NCBI GenBank assembly: GCA_001600495.1 | Contig: BCKE01000001.1 | Span: 1,171,490 to 1,235,489 of the forward strand | Direction of reading: 5' to 3' | Source of the DNA: Pilasporangium apinafurcum | Taxonomy: Eukaryota; Oomycota; Peronosporomycetes; Pythiales; Pythiaceae | Length of the DNA stretch: 64,000 nucleotides | Shown: piece by piece, positions 55,334-64,000 of the stretch | How the letters are laid out: each line of letters starts with the position of its first letter | Position numbering within the stretch: the stretch's first letter is position 1 | The notes under the pieces: generated by a model | The model's input: only the letters and a program-made list of their open reading frames with translations | What the model was told of the DNA's origin: nothing | The model's database searches: none | Translations under genes and position numbers: made by a program

Positions 55334-58300
55334 ATGAAGAAGAACAATGTGGCTGCACCGCCACCGGCTACTCCCATTGATGTGCTAACGATTGTGCTTC
55401 GTAGAAGCCGTGGGAAAACTGTCGGTGCGATGCTGGAGAGTACGAAGGCGCGGTGTGTAGATCGACTGGATAGTGCGCTCGTACAACGAATGGAACAGAT
55501 CCTGCTGCATCTCCATGCGGTGAACACTAACAGACATCAAGTACCATATGAGAAAGATGTGGTTATGAAATGGGCGAATCTACTGCAGCGTATACGTCTT
55601 TACTTGCTTTCTTATCTCGATAAACGGAAGAGTATCATGCTCACGCGGATGCGGCAAATCATGGTGCATCTTCTGAGGTTCCATGAAGAAATGGATCAGA
55701 TGCTGCATCATTGTCAACCGAGAGAGAATGAACCAGCGATTATAACGCAAGATTGGAAAGAACAGTGGAAGCAAGATCGCCAAATGCAGTTTCAACGATA
55801 CAACGAGTTTTTGGGAGACCGGAGCAACGTTGAACGGGAGCTGATGGACGACGACGCATGTGTAGAAGTGCTGACGTTGCTGCATTTTGAATTCGAGCAT
55901 TATACACATAAATTTTCATCTTTTGAACTTCAGGTAATGCACTCATTGTTTGACTTAGTCAAGTCAAAACTGCAAGTTGATGTCTTTCCACGTGGTATCA
56001 CTTCTCTTCCGCTTTGGTTCATTCCATCACATGAAGTACTCCATTGGAGCAAGCATTTCGGATCAGGGTCGTTCGGCAAAGTGCATTTTGGTTCGTGGTT
56101 GGACGCGAAAGTCGTCGTTGAGTGTGTCGATGCGTCGGTTCCTCAAGATTTTTTTCTAAATTATGCAGCAAAATGGCACCAACTCAGTCATCCCCATGTA
56201 TTGCATATGTATGGTGCCTGTCATGTGGGCAACCGCATGTTTGTGTGTGAGTACGCAAGCAATGGTGCGTTGTCCCAATTTCTCATAAAAAAGAAGCTAC
56301 ACCATGGTTTATTAATTTGGAAATGCCTTTATGAAGCTGCATTGGGTTTGCAGTATCTTCATGAGCGAGAAATCGCTCACGGAAAACTTAATTGCTCTCA
56401 AATTCTAATTGGAAAGGAGGACAAAGTCCTGCTGATTGGCTTTGGATTATCTTCACTTCGCTTGAAAACCTCAACAAATGATTGGCGGTGGATGGCTCCA
56501 GAATTGCTGCTGGAGGAGAATTTGTTAGTAAATCCGACATTGCCAGCTGATGTGTTCGCCTTTTCGTCATGCATACTTGAAGCGGTGACCCACAAGATGC
56601 CTTGGCAGGACATGAACGAAGATGACGCATCCATTCGTGAGAAAATACACAATGGCGAGCTTCCCCCACGTCCATCAGCAGTGACAGATGAGCAATGGCT
56701 CTTGATTACGCAAATGCGCGCCGTCGACCCAAGTGACCGCGTTAAAATTTCTTTTGTGGTGCACCAGTTGGCTAAATTTGCTCAACAAGAGAAACAGGAA
56801 AATCGTGGGAAGCCCTCTGGACTGTTGGGTTACTCTTCCCGCTATTCAATGAACTCGTTGGCAACTACTACTGACAGCAGCCGTTCTCTTATGTCAGTAG
56901 CAACTGAAGTACGATTTGTATGGTGTTTGAAATATTTACATTGATGGTATCTGCTTTTGTTAGCGCTAATTATGCTGTGTTATTGGATTTCTGTGTAGGA
57001 GAATGATGTCTGTTTGGCTGAATTTGTCGTTCCAAGTGGGGATACGACAATTAAAGACGTACTGGACAGGATTCGCTGTCATTGCGAGGAATTGCAGGAT
57101 GACGCTCAAATACACATGTATGTCTATGAGCGTCTTAACGATATATTTCATCATATTCAGATGATCAAGGTGCATGAAATGGACCCGAAAATAGTGACTG
57201 CCTATAGCAAATTGCTGACTCAGTTTCAGCATTCTGTGGAACGTTACGCTCGGCTAAAGAAGAATCCATTCATGGTTGCGAGTCATCAAAGACCAAAAAG
57301 TAATTTTACACTTCACAAACAAATCGATCAGATACTCGACCGGCTGAATTTAGCTGATATTGACGACTCGATTCACAATTGGAAGCAGTATTGGAGTCAA
57401 TGTTGCGACAAGGATGATAACCTTCCAAGTCATCTGGGGGAAGAAAATACGGCCACGAGTGACAATAGTAACGTCGATAGCGAAAGCGTTTCACAGACTC
57501 AATCTAGTGTTTCCAGCATCCAATCAAGTCCAGTTAAAGTGGATCTAATTGCAGAATTGCAGGCTATGACCACAGATGTTTCTGAGTGGTTTATCCCTCC
57601 GTATGAAGTGGAGTTTGACCAAATGGACTCGTTCAGTAATGGCTCCTATGGATCCGTTCACCACGGAAAATGGCTGGACACTTCAGTAGTAATTAAGAGT
57701 GTATTCACAAACCAAGACAACTGGCATGAAATCTTCCTTCGTGAGGTGAAGATATGGTACCGACTGAATCACCCACACGTGATCAAACTCTATGGCGCCT
57801 GTCACATTGGTCACCCGTTTTTCGTTTGTGAGTACGCAGCCAATGGGACATTGGATGAATTCACAAGTAATTCAAGCAAGAAGCAGAATCAGGATTGCTA
57901 CTTTTCGTCTGTGTGGCAAAAATTGCATGAAGCAGCGCTCGGATTACAATATCTGCACGAAAGATCCATCGTACACGGTGATCTCAAGTGCAACAACATC
58001 CTGATAGGCATGAGCTGGAAGGCAAAGCTCACTGATTTCGGATTGAGCTCAATTGTGAAGCCGAAAGACGCCAAACCAAATCGAAATAATGGTGCAGCTG
58101 TTGGTGCCCAAAGATGGAAAGCTCCCGAATGCTTGCTGGGAGAAAAACCGACTTTTGCCTCGGACATTTATTCGTTCGGTATGTGCATCTTGGAAGCCGT
58201 AAGTGGCGAGATTCCCTGGGGCCAAATGCCTGATGCAGCGGTACGATACCACGTGAAAAGAGGAAAACTCCCAATGAAGCCAAAGCACTTTCGACCAAAA

Positions 58301-58513
58301 GAATGGGAGCTCGTATGCAAGATGTGTGCGACGAATCCAAACGAACGCATCTCCATCGCCACAGCAGTACAGCGATTAGGAGTGTTTGCTGGCCAGGATT
58401 GTAATGTGTTTTTCCCGTCGTCAACGAAGAAAGTGAAGCAATCGAAATCGTTTAAAGGCAAAGGAAAGCGAGGAAAAAAAGTGCCGAGAGAACGCCTTGT
58501 TGCCATTTGTTAA
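55334..58513 (+). CDS. Tandem pseudokinase-kinase (TKL-like) protein
   Basis: Two exons, 55334-56908 and 56999-58513 (phase 0, GTACGA...GTGTAG); 1029 residues. Each half has a helical N-terminal region and a kinase fold. First fold (about 240-500): Gly loop GSGSFGKVHFG, but the VAIK Lys position reads VVVEC, the HRD loop reads HGKLNCSQ and DFG is GFG, so it should be inactive. Second fold (about 735-980): VVIKSV, HGDLKCNN and TDFGLSS are all present, so it should be active. The tail is strongly basic (SKSFKGKGKRGKKVPRER). The second half has no ATG near its start, only a TTG after the splice acceptor, which supports one fused gene. Known oomycete TKL kinases often have one domain; the pseudokinase may regulate its partner as in JAKs (inference). 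Confidence 0.75.
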
Positions 58514-58884
58514 AGGATACAAGATGAAAAGGAGATAGGAGATGGTAGAGTTGCCGTCATCCTCATTAATATCACTTGACTCTTGGTTTAGAATGCACAT
58601 AGATTATTTGATAAAGTAAATAAAATTGAAGTTGTTGGAAAAGAAATTCAGAGAATTTTTGAAAGCTTGTGAATACAAACAAGCACCTCAAGATAGTATA
58701 CGAGATACCAAAGTACAAGTAACTCATGGAAGGCATCCTATTGTTTGTTTGGATCCGACTTGACTAGCAAAAGCTACTTAGGACTAGACAATCGCAGAGT
58801 AGGCATCTCCGACGCCTGGACTCTGAGAACTCGTCTTTGTTGCATAGTGTTCCTCACACTCGATCATCCTCCCTCCCGATTGTC
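58514..58884. other. Spacer with dispersed repeat
   Basis: AT-rich 3' flank of the kinase gene, followed by copy B of the repeat shared with 36.3 kb. Confidence 0.4.
58719..58826. repeat. Dispersed repeat, copy B
   Basis: Similar to 36305-36405 over about 100 bases in the same orientation (see copy A). It carries a 6-8 base insertion relative to copy A near 58740. Confidence 0.65.
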
Positions 58885-59090
58885 TCATCCCGCAATCGAG
58901 CAGCATCCACCTGTACAGCTGATACCGGCACTGGGAAAACAGCTGTCGATGTAGTAGTCAAAAACAAGATGGATTTTGGAAATATCAATGTTCATTGGTG
59001 ACACTTGATTGAGGTTGATGAAGTCGTCAAGCATGGTGAAGTTTGAAAGAACGGCGGCGAGTGCGAACACAGACTTCGTCACAATGGGCT
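58885..59090 (-). pseudogene. NLP (NPP1 family) 5'-end fragment
   Basis: Minus strand. It resembles the first 50-60 residues of the two complete NLP genes nearby: end of the signal peptide, then a diverged form of the segment around the first cysteine (DSCFPSAGIS is kept). It stops after about 20 further codons. The conserved central heptapeptide region and the rest are absent. A truncated, dead member of the cluster. Confidence 0.75.
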
Positions 59091-59917
59091 TTATGATGGA
59101 ACTGGAAATGCTTGAGAGTTGAAGGCAAATTTGCGAGTGAATGTCACCGCGATCAAGGTTGGGATGACCCTGAAGGCAGGAAACGTCAACCTGATGGTTC
59201 TTCAATTATCAAAATCTTCTTTCGATGGTTACATTATCAGTTCTTTGTTCAACACCCAGTTCAAACAGTATTGAACGCGGGCGATGATGGACAAGACCAA
59301 TGCGTCAAGTAACTTATGCACATCCCACATCGTGCAAAGTGTACACTCCAAGACAATACATTGTCATTTTCTGCTTGGAAAGACACTAGATTGGATCGAA
59401 TATATCTCATGCAAAGGGTTCATAGATATATTATAGGGACATCCTTTTGATGTTCAGAATATTGCTAGTAATGCGGACAAAGTTTGACCAACAACTGTGC
59501 TTGATGCTATTAAGGTATTCCTCCAACTCTTCGCAACTGAGCGAGTCACATATTGTATATCTCGACTTGATTCTTGCTTTTCAGTTTCGACTCTGATCAC
59601 GGTCATGCCACTCCGTTCCTCAGTGCTGTTGGTAATGAAGATGGATAGACCAGATAACAGCAGGTACATACTCAATGTAATGAAGGAATGGATAATCAAC
59701 TTGATGCTACTTGTGCTGATTACTTGCAGCATCAGTGGATCGAACAGCACAACTATTGCCATCCTCACTAATTAGCTAATACAGGATGTATAGTAATCAT
59801 AATGAAGATGACCACTTTTGGTTCAACAAATAATCAAGGCACACTTCACATATCTGATTTCATACGTTCCAGGTTCTTAATAACACTTCACAAAGTACCA
59901 CATTAACAACTCCAAGC
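59091..59917. other. Spacer in the NLP cluster
   Basis: AT-rich; no additional NLP segment and no other gene recognised. Confidence 0.4.
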
Positions 59918-60706
59918 TTACAGCGAACTATCGACGCTAGCTTGTGTAAATGTCGGGTAATCCGAGGGTTTGAACGAGTTTAGCGCACTCAGGAATCGGC
60001 CGTCGTTGTGTGGATAGTTGGCGCTACCGTAGTCGAATGAATTGAGGTTGGAACGCAATTGTGCATTCGTAACGCCATCTCCAACCATCGTATACCAACT
60101 CACGATCGTCGGAATCACAAACGTGCCCTGCGGGTTTTCCGCCACTTCGTCAGTCTTGGCAAAACGCATGGCATGAGTGAGCGCACCATCCTTGTGGTAG
60201 ACGAACTTGAGATGACCATCTTGTGTTGGAATTGCCGAAGCAGCCGATGTGCTCACACCCGAGTGAGCGCTGGCGCTACCGTGAGTAACCACCCCGTCTT
60301 TAGTCCAGATGATCGCTTTTTCCCAATCGTGACGATGACCACTCTCAATTCCGTTCAAAATTTGATCTTTTAATGTATAGACCGAGAAAAAATGGCCGCA
60401 GTAAGTACTGCCACTACTAGCGATGCAGGCGTAACGATGGTGCGTGTTTGAAAGCGCCATGAAGTTGGTATTGCGGCAGCCGCCAGTTAAGCTACCGCTG
60501 GGCTTCAGACCACCGTTCTGCACACCTGTGCGACTAATACCAGCACTGGGAAAGCAGCTGTCAGTGTCATAGTCAAAAACGGGGTAGATCTTGGAGATGT
60601 CAATGTTCTTTGGGAGCGCTTGGCTCAGTTTGGCAAAATCATCAGCCATGACGGAGCTGGAGAAAACGGCGGCTAAGCCAACCAACAGCGCGGCAACTGA
60701 TCGCAT
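59918..60706 (-). CDS. Secreted necrosis-inducing NPP1-type protein (NLP), copy 1
   Basis: Single exon, 262 residues. Signal peptide (about 1-21) with a cleavable Ala/Ser-rich core, then the NPP1 domain. The NLP heptapeptide GHRHDWE is intact near the middle, and cysteines occur in DSCFP, GGC and the CGHF region. NLPs are secreted proteins that bind plant glycosylinositol phosphorylceramides; some members are cytolytic and others are not (family knowledge). Activity cannot be read from sequence. ATG 60706 was chosen because it starts the signal peptide; the frame is open further upstream, but that part is not a plausible leader. The closest relative is the gene 1.2 kb away. The cysteine pattern is not the simple two-Cys type, so its subtype needs alignment. 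Confidence 0.9.
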   Translation of the reverse strand: MRSVAALLVGLAAVFSSSVMADDFAKLSQALPKNIDISKIYPVFDYDTDSCFPSAGISRTGVQNGGLKPSGSLTGGCRNTNFMALSNTHHRYACIASSGSTYCGHFFSVYTLKDQILNGIESGHRHDWEKAIIWTKDGVVTHGSASAHSGVSTSAASAIPTQDGHLKFVYHKDGALTHAMRFAKTDEVAENPQGTFVIPTIVSWYTMVGDGVTNAQLRSNLNSFDYGSANYPHNDGRFLSALNSFKPSDYPTFTQASVDSSL

Positions 60707-61881
60707 TGTTTGGAAGTAGATTGACTTGTGGCTTGAATGGTAAATCGTAGAATGGTCAAAGAAATCAATAACCGTTTGTTGCGGTGAGAAAGAGGATGGT
60801 TGGGTTGTAACAACAGTCATCCCTTTTATCACCGTTTGTTAGTGCAAGTTCCGTTTTTGTATGAGGATGGGTGTCCGTATGGTTACAGAGGGAAGAGTAG
60901 TCACGCACAATGACCTAATGGTTGAAGTCAAGTTGTCACTGTAGGTTCTATGGTCACGTGTCTAAAGCTGTTCTCCATATTCGATACAATACACGCGGTC
61001 ACTTTAAATGTGGTTATGATTGGCTAGCGCTGACAACATCACAGAATCTTGTGTTGGCATCAACGATAGTTTGCTGGGAGTAAGCGCAATTATTTTTAAT
61101 GTGGAAAGAAACCTAGATTGATGCTATTTCGATGTGTTCGCAAAAAATCGAATCCTACATATATTATGGTAGATACAGTGACATATGTACTCATCAGCAT
61201 ACCCCAAGATGTCCCACAGGGACGAACAGTCCCTGTTATAAGGTGGTGCATTGTTATGTTCAACTGTTTATTCCTTGCGCCTTACTCGTGCCGGAATCTT
61301 GGATGAGAATCTATAGTACTCTTCACATTGTTCGATCATCTTGTTCGAATCTTCCTCGTGGAGTGGTAACCTGATCTTGTTCAGTCTCATAAAAAGACCA
61401 ACAACGAGCTGAAATGCAAAGAGTAGGACTGCTGAAGATCACACGTTTGCCATATGGCATTACTGTATCACCTCAAGAGATGAACAGAAGAAGCGGTTTC
61501 GAAATTTGATACGCCAACTTCTGTACAGTTGTGAAAACAGCGAATCTTGTGATGGATCTTGAGATCCTAAGTTCATCAAATGTATCATCTCCGTTTCAGT
61601 CAGGCAGCAACAAGAGATTGTCCATGCATCCTGTCCATGATGACATTTGTTGATGTTCAGTGAAGCAGATTCTATTTTGAGAGAAACTGCAAATCTGGTA
61701 GGATAACGTGGATTTTAGATGTAACGATTTTCTGTAGCCAGTATTTGCAGTATTTGGATACTATCAGAGTGAATAGTCTGTCGTTTGACGAAAATGGAAC
61801 AATTACAAGGTGACAAGACATACAACCATGTATTAGATTTATTTATTTTCACGCAACTTGCATAAGCAACATCCAGCTCCT
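60707..61881. other. Spacer between NLP copies 1 and 2
   Basis: About 1.2 kb; contains the copy 1 promoter region. No coding feature recognised. Confidence 0.4.
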
Positions 61882-62664
61882 CTATTGCGAGTTGTCGACA
61901 CTATCTTGAGTGAATGTTGGGAATGAATCGGGCTTAAACTCGTTCAGCTTACCCAAGAAGATGCTGTCAGTCTGAGGGAAGTTGGCACTGCCGTAGTCGT
62001 ATGAATTCAGATCCGCCCGCAATTGTGCATTCGTAACGCCATCTCCAACCATCGTATACCAACTCACGATCGTCGGAATCACAAACGTACCCTCGGGATT
62101 CTCTGCCACTTCGTCAGTCTTGGCAAAACGCATGGCATGAGTGAGCACACCGTCCTTGTGGTAGACGAACTTGAGATGACCATCTTGTGTTGGAATCTCC
62201 GAAGCAGCAGCCGTACCCACACCCGAGTGTGCGCTGTACGTACCATACGTAACCACACCATCTTCTGTCCAGATGATCGCTTTTTCCCAATCGTGACGAT
62301 GACCACTCTCAATCCCGTCCAGAATTTGATCTTTCAATGCATATACCGCGAAGAAATGGCCGCAGTACGTAACACTGTTACTGTCGATACATGCATAACG
62401 ATGGTATGTATTAGACAGTGACATGAAGTCGTCATTGCGACAGCCACCTGTCAGACTGCCACTTGGTTTCAGTCCACCGTTTTGGACACCAGCACGACTG
62501 ATGCCAGCGCTAGGGAAGCAGCTGTCGGTGTCGTAGTCAAATACAGGGTAGATAGACGAGATGTCGATATTCTTGGGTAGCGCTTCGTCAAGTTTGGCAA
62601 AGTCACTGGCGGTGGCAGAGCTTGATAGAATAGCACAAAGAGCGAGGAAAAGCGCAGATTTCAT
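61882..62664 (-). CDS. Secreted necrosis-inducing NPP1-type protein (NLP), copy 2
   Basis: Single exon, 260 residues from ATG 62664; a GTG 12 bases upstream is not needed. Signal peptide (about 1-22) then an NPP1 domain with GHRHDWE intact and the same cysteine positions as copy 1. Large blocks are nearly identical to copy 1 at the DNA level (for example around 62030-62200 and 60060-60230), while the ends differ, as in gene conversion or recent duplication. Predicted to be secreted from hyphae. Regulation is not evident from the sequence. Confidence 0.9.
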   Translation of the reverse strand: MKSALFLALCAILSSSATASDFAKLDEALPKNIDISSIYPVFDYDTDSCFPSAGISRAGVQNGGLKPSGSLTGGCRNDDFMSLSNTYHRYACIDSNSVTYCGHFFAVYALKDQILDGIESGHRHDWEKAIIWTEDGVVTYGTYSAHSGVGTAAASEIPTQDGHLKFVYHKDGVLTHAMRFAKTDEVAENPEGTFVIPTIVSWYTMVGDGVTNAQLRADLNSYDYGSANFPQTDSIFLGKLNEFKPDSFPTFTQDSVDNSQ

Positions 62665-63898
62665 AGTGATGCTCACTGGATCGGTAATTGCCAGAATGAC
62701 TTGAGACCTTGAAGGAAGATTGTAGAATGAACATTTAACCCCATGTGATGCTGTGTACAGACAGATGTTTGTACAAATTTACCCACTAGAGGCACATAGT
62801 GCTTCATGTTTCCTCTCGGTGCTTGGCCTGAGACACCATACGGTTGCATTTTCGGGATATGCAAAGCTGCCCTGTATCAAAATGGATCTTGCTGTCATGG
62901 TTTTTGATGCCACTCATGCGTTTCATGACGTGCGACACAGACATTCTGACTAAATGGGCCATCAGGTCATTATATCGTTTATCAAATTCACAACTGTCTT
63001 CTTCAATTATATTATTTAATATTAATTAACATTGATTTAGAAAGAATGTCTGATCCTGACCGATCTCCACGATCAATGCTCATCCCCATATTAACTCGAT
63101 GAGCAGACGTCTAATCCACGTTTCGATTGCTGGCCACAAACCAAGTTGCATCAGAACTGCTCAGAGTAGCACTATCACGAGCTAATTAGAAAGAAGAAGT
63201 CGCTCACAACATACGCTTTAGCTATGCTGCTGGGCGTCGAAAAGGTCAATAAACGGAGATCCTGTCTTGATTGGCGGAGTATACTTCATTTCACCAAGCA
63301 TATTCTGCAGAATATCAATTCGTTTTTATGATTAGAATACTGCATTTGGTCTACTTAACTACCATTTTACGGTGATACTTTGTTCTTAGCATCGCGTATG
63401 GCACACAAATGAGAAGGAGGTGATCGAATATGAGCTTATATCCTAAGACAGATGTGCATTCGAGGAATCCTGAACGAGATTCCTTAAATGCACCTCTGCG
63501 ATGTTGGTGGCTCATCAATACATCTGAATGCACATAAGTGGACGCCATGGAAGATTCGGCGTTAGATTCGTGGACATGCTTTATCATTGGTCACGACATT
63601 AGTGTTGATATAATTTGTGCATTTCAATGGTCAACAAGACCTGTCAGTTGTTGAAGTTTCGAATCAGATGAAAAGATTCGATATTTATGAGAATCAGAAT
63701 GACCAAATCCAACATTGGATGAAAACTCCAGTCTATCTAGTTGACACGTTCTCTCGTCTCGTTCTAAATTCTTTGTAAAGTGCACAAAGCTGAACGAGTA
63801 AAAACAATATATGGAAGATCCGAAGCAGATAGACACATGTCCATATCAAGTAGAAACGCTACATACGCATTTCTCCACCTTAAAGTATTCAGAGCGGA
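62665..63898. other. Spacer between NLP copies 2 and 3
   Basis: About 1.2 kb, AT-rich, no supportable gene. Its length is close to the copy 1/copy 2 spacer, consistent with tandem duplication of a unit of about 2.0 kb. Confidence 0.4.
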
Positions 63899-64000
63899 TT
63901 ACTGGGAGTTGTCGACACTATCTTGAGTGAATGTTGGGAATGAATCGGGCTTAAACTCGTTCAGCTTACCCAAGAAGATGCTGTCAGTCTGAGGGAAGTT
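63899..64000 (-). CDS. NLP copy 3, 3' end only (cut by window)
   Basis: The last 33 codons and the stop (TAA) of another NLP on the minus strand. Apart from the first few bases, the sequence is identical to the 3' end of copy 2 (61888-61983), about 2017 bases away. The gene continues beyond the window edge, so completeness cannot be judged. Confidence 0.85.
   Translation of the reverse strand, partial: NFPQTDSIFLGKLNEFKPDSFPTFTQDSVDNSQ

Noticed and set aside
57014-58513. Second kinase as a separate gene
   Set aside because: The frame has no ATG near its start, only TTG just after a splice acceptor in phase with the upstream exon.
60059-60373. Plus-strand open frames over the NLP genes, conserved between copies
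   Set aside because: They are antisense shadows of highly similar coding sequence with no start or domain support.

Overview
The window is from a compact eukaryotic nuclear genome and is best explained as an oomycete of the Pythium/Phytophthora kind. The reasons are short GT-AG introns (mostly 60-100 nt), tight gene spacing, secreted NPP1-type necrosis-inducing (NLP) genes, a tandem pair of lineage-specific coiled-coil/START-like proteins, repeated helicase-associated (HA) domains, FYVE-RING and FYVE-SYLF proteins, and conserved eukaryotic housekeeping genes. Exon structures were derived by eye from splice sites and reading phase. Species-level placement is not possible from sequence reading alone.

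Layout. 1-7 kb: FYVE/SYLF protein (+), OST3/OST6 oligosaccharyltransferase subunit (-), a relic strip holding a Fanzor (eukaryotic TnpB) C-terminal fragment beside a nested palindrome and an aldo-keto reductase fragment, then phosphoacetylglucosamine mutase (-). 7-14.2 kb: one decayed and two apparently intact copies of the START-like family (+), then an LRR protein (-). 14.2-20.5 kb: two tandem decayed Fanzor1-type genes (+), the second followed by four hairpins that look like a guide-RNA/element-end region. 20.7-28.1 kb: TOG/CAP-Gly protein (+) and a 1778-residue PH/ankyrin protein (-). 28.4-36.1 kb: HA-repeat protein (+), RPS3A (+), FHA protein (+), TIM-barrel isomerase-like protein (-), BART-domain protein (-), small basic protein (+) and COA3 (-). 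37-46.3 kb: BAT2/PRRC2 N-terminal-domain protein (-), sphingomyelin-synthase-like protein (-), FYVE-RING protein (-) and TIPIN/Csm3 (-). 46.4-47.5 kb: a second, different Fanzor-type pseudogene. 48-58.5 kb: small probable mitochondrial protein (-), MIS12 (+), HSF-type factor (+), SANT/Myb-like protein (-) and a large fused pseudokinase-kinase gene (+). 58.9-64 kb: an NLP cluster (one fragment, two complete genes and one gene cut by the window end, all -).

The housekeeping genes cover N-glycosylation (OST3; PAGM supplies UDP-GlcNAc), translation (RPS3A), respiration (COA3), microtubule/kinetochore/replication-fork functions (TOG/CAP-Gly, MIS12, TIPIN) and lipid or membrane signalling (FYVE, PH, SMS-like). 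The accessory part is a set of at least four relics of two kinds of Fanzor RNA-guided nuclease elements, an expanding START-like family with a strikingly identical intron, a JAK-like pseudokinase+kinase tandem, and a recently duplicated NLP cluster.
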